From: Nitrospira sp. UBA6909
GTDB taxonomy: Bacteria > Nitrospirota > Nitrospiria > Nitrospirales > Nitrospiraceae
Assembly (NCBI GenBank): GCA_002451055.1
Contig: DKBD01000115.1
Coordinates: 1 to 8,711, forward strand
Reading direction: 5' to 3'
DNA: 8,711 bases
Shown: positions 1 through 7,460 of the stretch, in pieces
How positions within the stretch are numbered: position 1 is the stretch's first letter
How the letters are laid out: each line of letters opens with the position of its first letter
Made by a program: the position numbers and the translations under genes
Notes under the pieces: model-generated
What the model saw: the letters and a program-made list of their open reading frames with translations, nothing else
The model's database searches: none
What the model was told of the DNA's origin: nothing

Positions 1-1747
1 ACTGGCCGAATTCCCCGCCCATAAAGAGCATCTTCTTGCCCGGATGGCTGTACATGTACCCGTAGAGGGCGCGGAGGTTCGCGAAACGTTGCCACTGGTC
101 GCCGGGCATCTTGTCAAGCATGGCCTTCTTGCCATGCACCACCTCATCGTGGGAGAGGACCAGGACGAAGTTCTCGTGGAATGCATAGAGCAACCCAAAT
201 GTAATCTGGCTCTGGTGATATTTGCGATGCACGGGGTCTTTCTCGAAGTAGTCCAGTATGTCGTGCATCCAGCCCATGTTCCACTTGAAGGTGAAGCCGA
301 GCCCCCCGGCATAGGTGGGCTTTGAGACACCGGGCCAGGCGGTGGATTCTTCGGCAATTGTGACCGCGCCGGGATGTTCCTGGTGGACGAGGACGTTCAA
401 TTCCTTGAGGAAGGCGACGGCCTCCAAGTTTTCGTTGCCGCCGAATTGATTAGGTATCCACTCGCCGGACTTCCGGCCATAGTCTCGATACAGCATGGAG
501 GCGACGGCATCCACGCGCAACCCGTCGATGTGATACTTGTCCAGCCAGAACAGCGCACTGTTCAGAAGAAAGTTTCGCACCTCGACGCGCCCGTAGTTGA
601 AGATGCGGCTCTTCCAGTCGGGATGGTAGCCGAGCCGCGAGTCCTCGTGGTCGTACAGGTGCGTTCCGTCGAACCAGGCCAGCCCGTGCGGATCGTCCGG
701 AAAATGCGCCGGAGCCCAATCCATGATGACGCCGATTCCGGCTCGATGGGCGGCATCGACGAAGGCCATGAAGTCTTCCGGCGGGCCGAAGCGGCTGGTG
801 GCGGCAAAATACCCTGTCGCCTGATAGCCCCATGACCCATCGAAGGGATGTTCTGTCACGGGCATCAGTTCGATATAGGTATAGCCCATGCGTTTCACAT
901 AATGAATGAGTTTGTCGGCCAGCTCACGATAGGTCAGCCAGCGCCCTCCTTCTTCCGGAACCCTCATCCAGGAGCCAAGATGGACCTCATAAATGGACAT
1001 CGGTGCAGTCAGCGGATTCGAACGTGATCGAGTCTCCATCCAGTCATGGTCTTTCCATTGGTACGTCGCAAGGTCGTGGATGATTGAGGCGGTCCGTGGC
1101 CTGATTTCCGCGGCAAAGGCATAGGGATCGGCCTTCAAGAAGGGGGCTTGCTGGTTCCGTGCGCGGATCTCGTATTTGTACAGGGTGCCATGGGGGAGGT
1201 CGGGGATGAACAACTCCCACAAGCCGGTCCCTCCCCGGCTGGTCATTTGATGGCAGCGCCCGTCCCAGTGATTGAACTCGCCGACGACACTCACACGCGC
1301 GGCATTCGGGGCCCACAGGACGAAGTGGACGCCGGCCACTCCGTTGACCGTCCTGACATGGGAGCCCAAGGTATCGTACGCCTTGAATAGTTTTCCCTCC
1401 GCAAACAGATGGAGGTCATGGTCGCTGACCAGTGGAGGAAACGCGTAGGGATCGTGGCGCTCTGTAACCGTTCCCCAGCGATCGGTTGCACGAATACGGT
1501 AGCGCAACGTACGGAGGTCTCCTCGTAGCGTTCCCTCGAAGACGCCGTCTTCATGAATCCGTTTCATGCGCACCGATTGAGTATGCGGCACGTCGGAAAC
1601 GATGAGGGCTTCTTTGACTTCAGGAAGAAATGCGCGAATCCGAACGACCTGCTTGCCGTCGATGGAAATTGGATGCGGGCCCAGAATTTCAAAGGGGGCC
1701 GAATGTTCCGCTGTCAGCAGTTGGCCAATATGCTCGAATTCGGTCAT
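1..1747 (-). CDS. glgB: 1,4-alpha-glucan branching enzyme GlgB (3' end outside window)
   Basis: GH13 branching enzyme. It cuts an alpha-1,4-glucan and re-attaches the fragment through an alpha-1,6 bond, making the branches of glycogen in the cytoplasm. The minus strand reads open for 582 codons from ATG at 1747-1745 (MTEFEHIGQ) and leaves the window at position 1; E. coli GlgB is about 730 residues, so roughly the last fifth is missing here. Order: an N1 module (about residues 1-115, with FEILGPHP), a CBM48 module around WAPNA (W145) and EFNHWDG, then the catalytic barrel. All four conserved GH13 regions are present: DWAPAHFP (D343), GLRVDAV with nucleophile D413, AEES with acid/base E466, and [10 protein letters not shown] with D534. 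The spacings 413-466-534 match E. coli 405-458-526. The start is backed by AAGGAGG (1759-1753), five bases upstream. It is divergent from malQ. Identification is secure. Confidence 0.97.
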   Translation of the reverse strand, partial: MTEFEHIGQLLTAEHSAPFEILGPHPISIDGKQVVRIRAFLPEVKEALIVSDVPHTQSVRMKRIHEDGVFEGTLRGDLRTLRYRIRATDRWGTVTERHDPYAFPPLVSDHDLHLFAEGKLFKAYDTLGSHVRTVNGVAGVHFVLWAPNAARVSVVGEFNHWDGRCHQMTSRGGTGLWELFIPDLPHGTLYKYEIRARNQQAPFLKADPYAFAAEIRPRTASIIHDLATYQWKDHDWMETRSRSNPLTAPMSIYEVHLGSWMRVPEEGGRWLTYRELADKLIHYVKRMGYTYIELMPVTEHPFDGSWGYQATGYFAATSRFGPPEDFMAFVDAAHRAGIGVIMDWAPAHFPDDPHGLAWFDGTHLYDHEDSRLGYHPDWKSRIFNYGRVEVRNFLLNSALFWLDKYHIDGLRVDAVASMLYRDYGRKSGEWIPNQFGGNENLEAVAFLKELNVLVHQEHPGAVTIAEESTAWPGVSKPTYAGGLGFTFKWNMGWMHDILDYFEKDPVHRKYHQSQITFGLLYAFHENFVLVLSHDEVVHGKKAMLDKMPGDQWQRFANLRALYGYMYSHPGKKMLFMGGEFGQ

Positions 1748-1813
1748 TACATCCTCCTTTGTGATCTATGGTCCCTATCCTAAGGCGGCGGCACATGCTA
1801 TGAAAGGGGGGTG
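1748..1813. promoter_or_regulatory. glgB-malQ divergent intergenic region
   Basis: These 66 bases separate the start codons of glgB (minus) and malQ (plus), so any promoters for the two genes must lie here or inside the opposite gene. It holds the glgB SD (AAGGAGG, read on the minus strand) and the G-rich malQ SD (AAGGGGGG, 1804-1811). No convincing -35/-10 pair was found on either strand: TAGGAT on the minus strand is a possible -10 without a good -35. Shared control of the two glucan genes is an inference from the divergent layout only. Confidence 0.45.
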
Positions 1814-4132
1814 ATGAAAAAAGATGGCGGCAAATCTAGAGAGGAGACCACGGCATCGACTGCGATAAGCGACCGATCGATCCGCGAACAGGAGAGGCTG
1901 TCGCATGCGGATGGTCGGTTGCGTCGGCTGGCGGCACAGTTCGGGGTGGCAGCTTCGTATAGAGATGAGAGCGGCGTCCGCCGCCTGGTGAATGATCAGA
2001 GTCTTCGGCGAATTCTCTCGGTGATGAAGATCCAGGCGTACGACTCAGGACAACTGACCGAGAGGATGCGCGAGGTTCGTTCTGCCAGCTGGCAAGCGAT
2101 GCTGGACCCTGTGTTGGTTGTGAAGGTGGATCGGCTTCCCCGCACATTTACCGTCCGCCTGCCGGTGACAGCCGATCAATTGCAGCAGGTTAGGTTCGTG
2201 TGGAAACTCAGGAAGGAACAGGGCGGGGTCCTGATCGGGCGAAGCACCGGAAGGCGGGTCACAATTCTTCGCAAGACGATCGTGGACAATATCCGATATT
2301 GTGAAGTGGCCCTGTCGTTTCCCCGTAAGTTGCCGCTTGGCTACCATACGCTGACCGTCGAGGCGTCGGGACCACGGATCAACCGGCGTGCTTCGATGTC
2401 GGTCGTTGCCGTACCGGACCATTGCTACCGCCATCCCGCTGTCAAGGGTTCCCGTCGGACCTGGGGCGTCACGATTCAACTCTACGGCCTCCGGAGTGCC
2501 AAGAACTGGGGCATCGGGGATTTTCGTGATCTGAAAGAGTTCATCCGGTGGGCGGGCAAGAAACTTGGAGCGGATCTCGTAGGAGTGAATCCGCTGCATG
2601 CGCTCCCGCCCGGTCAAATCAGTCCCTATTCACCGTCCACCCGGCTTTTTCATCAGGCACTCTACCTAGATATTGAAGGGATTCCAGAATTTCGAGATGC
2701 ATCGCCCATCCACGCGAAGGTCAAGTCACCGGCATTTCAGGCAAAGCTTGCATCGCTGCGTCGGAGCCAGACAGTGGAATACGAAGCTGTGGGACGGATC
2801 AAATGGAGGATGTTGGAGGAACTCTTTCGGCTGTTCCAACAGCGCCATCTTGCCCGACATACACCCAGGGCGCGTGCGTTTCACCGATTCGTTCGTGTTC
2901 AAGGGGAGGCGCTGCAGCGGTTCGCGCTGTTTCGAACGTTGGAAGAACGAATGGCCCGCCTTGGGAAAGTCACCGGAAACGGTTCGAAAGGGTGGCGTGC
3001 CTGGCCGATGGCGTATCGGCATCCCGAGTCGCCAGCGGTCACACAGGCCGCGATCCGTTATCAAAGCCGCCTCCAATTTTTCCAATATGTCGAATGGCAG
3101 TGTCAGCAACAACTTCAGGCCGTACAATCGGCGGCGAAGCGTTCCGGCATGACGATCGGCCTGTATAAGGATATGGCGGTCGGGATCGATCCGGGCGGGG
3201 CGGATTCCTGGGCATTTCAAGGGCAGTTGGTATCGGAGGCTTCGATCGGGACTCCACCGGAACTGTTTTCTCCTAACGGGCAGCGATGGAATCTGGCCCC
3301 ATTTCATCCACGGCGGATCACGGAGGACGGTTACCGTCTGTTCGCGGACTGTTATCGTCGGAACATGCAGGCCTGCGGAGTGATCCGAATCGATCATGCC
3401 ATGGGCCTGTTCCGGCTTTTCTGGATTCCCGAAGGGTTGACGCCGGCTCAGGGCTCTTACGTGAGGTACCCAGCGGATGATCTTCTGGGTGTCCTGGCGC
3501 TGGAAAGCCATCGGCGGCAAGTAATGGTGATCGGAGAAGATCTGGGGACAGTTACACCGTCAATCAGACGACGGCTTGTGGAAGGCGGGCTGTTGTCGTA
3601 CCGACTGCTCCTCTTCGAACAGACCGCGAAGGGACAGTTTGCGAAACCGTCTCGGTTTCCCGAGTTCGCCGCCGCTGCTGTGACGACTCACGATCTCCCG
3701 ACCTTGCGCGGTTTTTGGATCGGCCGCGACATCGCGCTCAAAACCAAACTTGGTCTCTATCCGAAACCTGCATGGCAGGAACGCGACCTGGCCACCCGTG
3801 CCCGTGACAAACAGGCGCTGCTGGATGCCTTGGCAAAAGAGCGGTTGATGCAGGCGGATTCTCTGCAGGCGGCACACGCCATCCCGCAATTGACCGACGA
3901 TCTCTGCCGAGCCGTGTACGCCTATCTTTCCAGAACGCCCAGTCGCCTGTTGCTTATTTCACTGGAAGATCTGGTGGGGGATATCGAGACGCCAAATGTT
4001 CCTGGCGAGCACGCGTATCCGTCGTGGCGGATCAAAGTCGGTCCTTCGGGCAGCACATGGGAAGGCTGGACGAGGCTCGATCAGGTGCTTATGATGGCGC
4101 AGACCATCCGCTCGCGGAGGCGTCGAGCCTGA
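1814..4132 (+). CDS. malQ: 4-alpha-glucanotransferase (amylomaltase), GH77
   Basis: Disproportionating enzyme that moves alpha-1,4-glucan segments between maltodextrins, releasing glucose and feeding longer chains into glycogen turnover; cytoplasmic. 772 residues, longer than E. coli MalQ (about 694). Residues 1-215 are the non-catalytic N-terminal part of MalQ-type enzymes: a helical piece (LRRLAAQFGV...SYRDESG), then a beta-rich domain ending near RHPAV. The GH77 barrel begins about residue 217 (TWGVTIQLYGLRS, NWGIGDF). Signature blocks follow: NPLHALPPGQISPYSPSTR, LYKDMAVGIDPGGA, GTPPELFSPNGQRW, RIDHAMGLFRLFWIP with nucleophile D527, GEDLGTV with acid/base E575, and THDLPTLRGFW with D627. 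The 48- and 52-residue spacings equal those of E. coli MalQ (448, 496, 548). ATG 1814 is preferred over GTG 1811 because the SD AAGGGG (1804-1809) would sit almost against the GTG. It diverges from glgB. Identification is firm. Confidence 0.96.
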   Translation: MKKDGGKSREETTASTAISDRSIREQERLSHADGRLRRLAAQFGVAASYRDESGVRRLVNDQSLRRILSVMKIQAYDSGQLTERMREVRSASWQAMLDPVLVVKVDRLPRTFTVRLPVTADQLQQVRFVWKLRKEQGGVLIGRSTGRRVTILRKTIVDNIRYCEVALSFPRKLPLGYHTLTVEASGPRINRRASMSVVAVPDHCYRHPAVKGSRRTWGVTIQLYGLRSAKNWGIGDFRDLKEFIRWAGKKLGADLVGVNPLHALPPGQISPYSPSTRLFHQALYLDIEGIPEFRDASPIHAKVKSPAFQAKLASLRRSQTVEYEAVGRIKWRMLEELFRLFQQRHLARHTPRARAFHRFVRVQGEALQRFALFRTLEERMARLGKVTGNGSKGWRAWPMAYRHPESPAVTQAAIRYQSRLQFFQYVEWQCQQQLQAVQSAAKRSGMTIGLYKDMAVGIDPGGADSWAFQGQLVSEASIGTPPELFSPNGQRWNLAPFHPRRITEDGYRLFADCYRRNMQACGVIRIDHAMGLFRLFWIPEGLTPAQGSYVRYPADDLLGVLALESHRRQVMVIGEDLGTVTPSIRRRLVEGGLLSYRLLLFEQTAKGQFAKPSRFPEFAAAAVTTHDLPTLRGFWIGRDIALKTKLGLYPKPAWQERDLATRARDKQALLDALAKERLMQADSLQAAHAIPQLTDDLCRAVYAYLSRTPSRLLLISLEDLVGDIETPNVPGEHAYPSWRIKVGPSGSTWEGWTRLDQVLMMAQTIRSRRRRA

Positions 4133-4183
4133 GCGGCTCGTGTACATGGGCGACGAGTTCGAGGTGTTGGCAAGGAGTCCTTC

Positions 4184-5278
4184 ATGATGAATGATGAGGA
4201 AAAGAGGGACCTCGACGCGATCGCTCGTCTTGCGGGCCTCATTTTCCTGGTCGGCTTGGGCTATCTGCTCTTTGCCACCTTTCGGCCGTATTTCTCTGCA
4301 CTTATTTGGTCCGCCGTCCTTTCTTATGGGCTCTATCCACAGTATTGCAGAATCGTGAAGCTGACCGGCGAGCGGCGATCGCTCAGTGCTTTCATCATGA
4401 GCCTGGAGGTGACGGTCGGCCTCGTGCTTCCCCTCGCGTATCTGTCATTTTTGATCGGCAAAGAATTGGCGAGCACCTACCTGAGGCTGGTGTCCTTGCT
4501 TGAGCGGAGGCCGGGCTTGATCGAGGAATGGCTGGCCTATCCCTGGGTCTCGGGAGTGGTGGAGCAAATGCAGGAGTTCCAACGAATGACCGGAACGAAT
4601 CTTCGCTCCGTCTTGGTCGACAACTTAGCGGAACTCGGCGGCGCGATCGTACACCAATTGACGAATGTGGCGGGCAATGTGCTTGTCGGCTTGATGGAAC
4701 TCGGCATCGTCCTCTTGTCCACCTTTTATTTTTTCCGCGACGGGGCAAGGATGATCGAGTGGCTGAAGGATCTCTTGCCGATTGCAAAACACCAACAACA
4801 GATGGTCTTCCGCCGGTTCGATGAAGTCGTGAAGGGCGCCGTGTTCGGCAATACGTTGATCGCGGCGTTTGAAGGAATTCTTGGCGGTCTGGCTTTTTGG
4901 CTCGTCGGTCTGCCGTCTCCGCTGCTGTGGGGGGCGGTCATGGGGGTGTTGGCCTACCTGCCGTTCGTTGGAGCCGGGATCGTCTGGATGCCGGTGGCGC
5001 TGTTTTTATTCCTCCAGGGAGATTATAGGTCCGGGGTGATTATCTGCGTTGCCGGGGCTGTGATCGCCGTGCTCGACTACCTGGTCCGAACCGTGGTCGT
5101 CGGTGGCGCGTCGAAGCTGCACACGTTGTTGACGTTTTTCGCAGTGCTGGGGGGCATTCGTTTCTTCGGGCTCGTGGGGATTGTGGCCGGACCGCTCGTT
5201 GTGGCGGTCAGCTTTGCCTTGCTAGACAGTTACCGTGCTCAACGATCCGCCGTCGTGGTCGCAAACACTGAGCCATGA
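4184..5278 (+). CDS. AI-2E (UPF0118/PerM/TqsA) family membrane transporter
   Basis: Polytopic inner-membrane permease of the AI-2E transporter family (Pfam PF01594). Characterised members export the signal AI-2 (TqsA) or act as Na+/H+ antiporters; substrate cannot be read from sequence. 364 residues, usual for the family. Hydrophobic segments lie at about 15-33, 37-52 and 68-93, then a charged region to about 155, and further segments from about 160 to 350. Family hallmarks are present: STFYFFRDG (R185-D186-G187), VVKGAVFGNTLIAAFEGILG, LPFVGAGIVWMPVAL, and the C-terminal GGIRFFGLVGIVAGPL. ATG 4184 has SD AAGGAG (4172-4177) six bases upstream; the next codon is also ATG and cannot be excluded. 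It begins 51 bases after malQ with no terminator between, so read-through from malQ is possible. The stop overlaps the start of the next gene. The family call is firm, the function is not. Confidence 0.92.
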   Translation: MMNDEEKRDLDAIARLAGLIFLVGLGYLLFATFRPYFSALIWSAVLSYGLYPQYCRIVKLTGERRSLSAFIMSLEVTVGLVLPLAYLSFLIGKELASTYLRLVSLLERRPGLIEEWLAYPWVSGVVEQMQEFQRMTGTNLRSVLVDNLAELGGAIVHQLTNVAGNVLVGLMELGIVLLSTFYFFRDGARMIEWLKDLLPIAKHQQQMVFRRFDEVVKGAVFGNTLIAAFEGILGGLAFWLVGLPSPLLWGAVMGVLAYLPFVGAGIVWMPVALFLFLQGDYRSGVIICVAGAVIAVLDYLVRTVVVGGASKLHTLLTFFAVLGGIRFFGLVGIVAGPLVVAVSFALLDSYRAQRSAVVVANTEP

Positions 5279-6153
5279 CCGGAGGGCTGCGTTCACCGCT
5301 CAATCGTTGCTGGTCTATCCTGAGAACGGTCGGACATAAATTTTTCTGCGACAATGGGTTCTTTCTTTCGAGCGCGCTTGCGTTCAACCTGCTGCTCTAC
5401 TTTATTCCTTTTTCTCTCTTGTTGGTCTCGCTCTTGGGCTACACGGTCCTGGATTCCGACCGCGCCATGCGTGAAGTACAGTCTGTTCTGCGGGCGTTTC
5501 TTCCTCGCTCACAAGAGGCGCTGGCCGAAAATTTCGCGACAGTCGTGGCCAATAGAGGCCTATTGGGAGTAGCCGGTTTCGGTTCCTTTGTGATGTTCAG
5601 TACCTTCCTCTTCGGGTCGGTGAGGACCGTTCTGAATCGGGTATTTCATGTACGGCAAGAGCGTTCTTTCGTGCACGGGCTGTGGGTCGATTTTCTCATG
5701 ATGGGCTCAACAGCCGTCCTCTTATTGTTTGCCGTAGGGGCGACGTGGTTTCTCACGGTGGCTGAGGCCGTTGCTCGACAATATCCGGCTTTGAGACCTC
5801 TTATGCAGCCGGGCTTTGAACTGGCCGGTAACATGTTTGGTTCGGCGGCGACAGCCTGCTTATTGTACCTGTTGTACCGGTTTGCTCCGGCAAAGACGGT
5901 TTCTACCTGGGCGCTGTTGGTTGCGTCCGTTACCGGCACGCTGCTGTTTCAACTCGTAAAGTGGGGGTTCAGGTGGTACGTGGCGCTCGCTCAACAGAAT
6001 ATCGAGCTGTACGGCGCTCTCGCAGGGCTGCTCTTTCTGTTCATGTGGCTCTATTATGCCTCGGTCGTCTTTATCATCGGGGCCGAGGTCGGTTGGGCGT
6101 ACGATAGAGAACGGGCCAATGCCGAATCGTTCCAGGGCATGAATGACGAGTGA
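5275..6153 (+). CDS. YihY/BrkB family inner-membrane protein
   Basis: Integral membrane protein of the YihY/virulence factor BrkB family (Pfam PF03631, once mis-assigned as RNase BN). No biochemical role is settled for most members. 292 residues, typical size. About six hydrophobic stretches are visible, at roughly 30-62, 98-120, 140-170, 184-204, 212-238 and 248-275. Hallmarks: SSALAFNLLLYFIPF near the N-terminus, the RTVLNRVFHV segment, and the C-terminal YGALAGLLFLFMWLYYASVVFIIGAEV. ATG 5275 lies inside the stop of the AI-2E gene (ATGA), and the SD before it is weak, which suggests translational coupling, so both proteins are likely made in step. A soluble acidic tail follows residue 280. 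Confident at family level. Confidence 0.93.
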   Translation: MTGGLRSPLNRCWSILRTVGHKFFCDNGFFLSSALAFNLLLYFIPFSLLLVSLLGYTVLDSDRAMREVQSVLRAFLPRSQEALAENFATVVANRGLLGVAGFGSFVMFSTFLFGSVRTVLNRVFHVRQERSFVHGLWVDFLMMGSTAVLLLFAVGATWFLTVAEAVARQYPALRPLMQPGFELAGNMFGSAATACLLYLLYRFAPAKTVSTWALLVASVTGTLLFQLVKWGFRWYVALAQQNIELYGALAGLLFLFMWLYYASVVFIIGAEVGWAYDRERANAESFQGMNDE

Positions 6154-6258
6154 ACCCTCGAATCGCCTGCCGAAAATGAATCTCGTTGGGTTCAGGCGTT
6201 CCGCAAGTGAAGCCTCACGGTTGTATCTATCCTCTCTGTGGCCTGGTTACGAATGGGG

Positions 6259-6288
6259 TTGACAGGAGTAAGCGGAGTTGGTAATAAT
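6259..6288 (+). promoter_or_regulatory. Predicted sigma70-type promoter for the PilZ-like gene
   Basis: A perfect TTGACA (6259-6264) is followed by 18 bases and AATAAT (6283-6288), which matches the -10 consensus TATAAT at five of six positions. Transcription would begin near 6295, leaving a leader of about 150 bases before ATG 6446. It is the best -35/-10 pair I found in the window, and it sits where the operon from 6446 needs one. Prediction only. Confidence 0.6.
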
Positions 6289-6311
6289 GACCCATCAGTC
6301 ATTAATGGTCA
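6288..6311 (+). repeat. Inverted repeat at the expected transcription start
   Basis: TGACCCAT (6288-6295) can pair with ATGGTCA (6305-6311): seven base pairs with one bulged C and a nine-base loop. It touches the -10 element and spans the expected start site. It could therefore be an operator for a dimeric regulator or a hairpin at the 5' end of the mRNA. No known regulator site was recognised. Confidence 0.4.
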
Positions 6312-6343
6312 TAGGGTCTTGCGTGACTGTATGTTCGATTTGT

Positions 6344-6393
6344 GGGGGGGCGGGAGAGATTGGTGACGTCTTTATTCCTGTCCAAGGGGGGGG
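6344..6393 (+). other. Two long G runs in the PilZ-like gene leader
   Basis: Seven G (6344-6350), C, then GGG (6352-6354), and 31 bases later eight G (6386-6393). The first cluster can supply three G3 tracts with one-base loops, and the second can supply a fourth, so a G-quadruplex with one long loop is conceivable in the transcript. Such runs are also prone to slippage. Both runs lie outside coding sequence. Confidence 0.4.
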
Positions 6394-6445
6394 ATGGCTG
6401 TGAAAGAAGATCTCGGATCGCACGGTCGTTCGAAGTGAAAGGGGT

Positions 6446-6844
6446 ATGGCAGACGCCGTCCTTGTGTCTGTGGGAGACACAGAAATGAGTCAAGAGGTTG
6501 ACCAGCAGACCGGCACAGTCAATGGCGACAGGAAGCGCCAAGCGGGAATCTTTTCGACCTTGGACGGAAAGAGCTACGAAGGGATCATGACGAGGTCTAG
6601 CGGTGCGCTCATCTTCATCCAATCGAAGAAGATGGTGCCTGTCGGGCAGGAGATCACGGTAGATTTCACTCCTGTGGAGGGTTCAGGCAGGGAATCGGTG
6701 GATGGCACAGTGGTATGGCAGTGCTTTGATGAAGACGAGTTCGGGAACCTGGCTGGGTTCGGTGTGCGTCTGCATCGCCGCGTAGCTTGGGGACTTGAAC
6801 CAGAGAATAGCGGAGGAGATGAGGACAGGAAGGAGGCGATATGA
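6446..6844 (+). CDS. Small PilZ-like domain protein (degenerate c-di-GMP motif)
   Basis: 132 residues, soluble and acidic at the C-terminus. The fold pattern resembles PilZ, a beta-barrel domain that in many bacteria binds cyclic di-GMP: a basic patch DRKRQ (28-32), a strand pair around YEGIMTRSSGALIFI (44-58), PVGQEITVDF (65-74), GTVVW (87-91) and a closing GFGVRL (104-109). The usual D/NxSxxG is only partly kept: TRSSGAL has Ser and Gly but no Asp/Asn, and the RxxxR motif is not clear. Ligand binding is therefore doubtful and it may be a structural PilZ variant. ATG 6446 follows AAAGGGG very closely; ATG 6485 (MSQEVDQQ, 119 residues) has GGGAG eight bases upstream and may be the true start. 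It is first in a likely operon behind the 6259-6288 promoter and overlaps the next ORF by ATGA. Confidence 0.7.
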   Translation: MADAVLVSVGDTEMSQEVDQQTGTVNGDRKRQAGIFSTLDGKSYEGIMTRSSGALIFIQSKKMVPVGQEITVDFTPVEGSGRESVDGTVVWQCFDEDEFGNLAGFGVRLHRRVAWGLEPENSGGDEDRKEAI

Positions 6845-7014
6845 GGACGATACGAGGCATAGTCAAGCGGGTATATCGTCGCAAGGGGAGGATAGGGCGT
6901 GTATGGTCGCGACGGTCACGAGCTGGGCGGTCGTACCGGGATAGTGGGGCGAGATCGAGAACGAATTCGGGGGCCTATCGCAATGAAAGCCAAGGGGAGG
7001 TGTGTACAGGGTAG
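6841..7014 (+). CDS. Arginine-rich 57-residue small protein, unrecognised
   Basis: ATG 6841 overlaps the stop of the PilZ-like gene (ATGA) and is preceded by a near-perfect SD, AAGGAGG (6830-6836), four bases away. It reads 57 codons to TAG 7012-7014. The product is strongly basic: 15 Arg and 2 Lys, mostly in the first 40 residues (start MRTIRGIVKRVYRRKGRIGR), with a Ser/Gly/Asn-rich tail and one Cys near the end. No hydrophobic segment, signal peptide or known domain is seen. Nucleic-acid or phospholipid binding would fit the charge but is a guess. In favour of a real gene: the overlap and SD. Against: the short length and several ATA/AGG/AGA codons. If it is not translated, 6845-7065 is simply non-coding. 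Confidence 0.42.
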   Translation: MRTIRGIVKRVYRRKGRIGRVWSRRSRAGRSYRDSGARSRTNSGAYRNESQGEVCTG

Positions 7015-7065
7015 GCAGTCGAGCGTGATCTGGGAACTACCAATAATAGAAGGGAGAGGCACATC

Positions 7066-7362
7066 ATGACGAATGAACAAAACACGATTCTGGGGCTAGG
7101 GGTTTCATTCTTGGTTGGGTGCGTGGTCGGTGGAATTGCCGGCCTGCTGGCTGCACCGCAATCAGGCGCCAGGACACGTCGCCAGATCGCAAGCTTCGCG
7201 GACGATGTGCGAGAGAGGGCGGGGGAGGCAACGGAAGAGACTACCGCGGTCATCCAGAGGGCGATCAACAAAGGCCGTAATCTTGCGGAGGAAGCGACGG
7301 AAGATACCACTGCGGCCATCCAGAGAGTGATCGACAAAGGCCGCAATCTCGTGGGCACGTAA
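7066..7362 (+). CDS. YtxH domain-containing protein with duplicated C-terminal helix
   Basis: 98 residues. An N-terminal glycine-rich membrane segment (about 8-29, ILGLGVSFLVGCVVGGIAGLL) runs into AAPQSGARTRRQI, the LLxAPxSGxxTR pattern of YtxH proteins (Pfam PF12732), followed by a charged amphipathic helix. YtxH proteins are small, often stress-linked membrane proteins of unknown mechanism. The helix holds two 22-residue units (55-76 and 77-98), the second ending exactly at the stop. ATG 7066 has GGGAG (7052-7056) upstream. It lies 51 bases after the arginine-rich ORF and in the same direction, so it probably shares that transcript. The domain call is good, the function unknown. Confidence 0.82.
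   Translation: MTNEQNTILGLGVSFLVGCVVGGIAGLLAAPQSGARTRRQIASFADDVRERAGEATEETTAVIQRAINKGRNLAEEATEDTTAAIQRVIDKGRNLVGT
7228..7359 (+). repeat. Two-copy 66-bp in-frame tandem repeat inside the YtxH gene
   Basis: Unit 1 is 7228-7293 and unit 2 is 7294-7359. They encode 22-residue segments starting ATEETTAVIQR and ATEDTTAAIQR and continuing with AINKGRNL and VIDKGRNL. The bases are also closely alike, with differences mostly at silent or conservative positions, which indicates a fairly recent duplication kept in frame. Twenty-two residues is two 11-residue helical turns, so the duplication lengthens an amphipathic helix. Confidence 0.85.
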
Positions 7363-7460
7363 GGTGACGCGAGGCGGGTGAGAAGTCCTGCCTTCATGCC
7401 GACACCGAAGGAGAATGGATGTGAATCGTCAACGCTGTAACGCGTGTGTGATTCCCGAGT

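Larger units (their letters stand above)
6154..6445. other. Non-coding gap and leader upstream of the PilZ-like gene
   Basis: No convincing gene is visible in these 292 bases. The first hundred hold weak inverted repeats just after the yihY stop (TGAACCC 6151-6157 with GGGTTCA 6188-6194; a small GTGA-AGCC-TCAC hairpin further on) but no T tract, so no classical Rho-independent terminator can be called. The second half holds a promoter, a hairpin and two long G runs, listed separately. Confidence 0.6.

Noticed and set aside
44..835. Plus-strand open frames of 93 and 153 codons near the left edge
   Set aside because: They run antisense to glgB, whose minus-strand reading is a complete and motif-rich branching enzyme.
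2726..3520. 264-codon open frame on the minus strand inside malQ
   Set aside because: It lies opposite malQ, which has all its catalytic motifs. The antisense translation shows no recognisable domain, so it is a shadow frame.
6151..6198. Terminator after the yihY-like gene
   Set aside because: The inverted repeats have 23-30 base loops and no T tract follows, so a Rho-independent terminator is not supported.
6305..6403. 32-codon ORF (start MVIGSCVTVCSICGG) with three closely spaced Cys in the PilZ leader
   Set aside because: It has no SD, would start about ten bases after the expected transcription start, and its glycines come from the G runs. Too weak to call as a gene.
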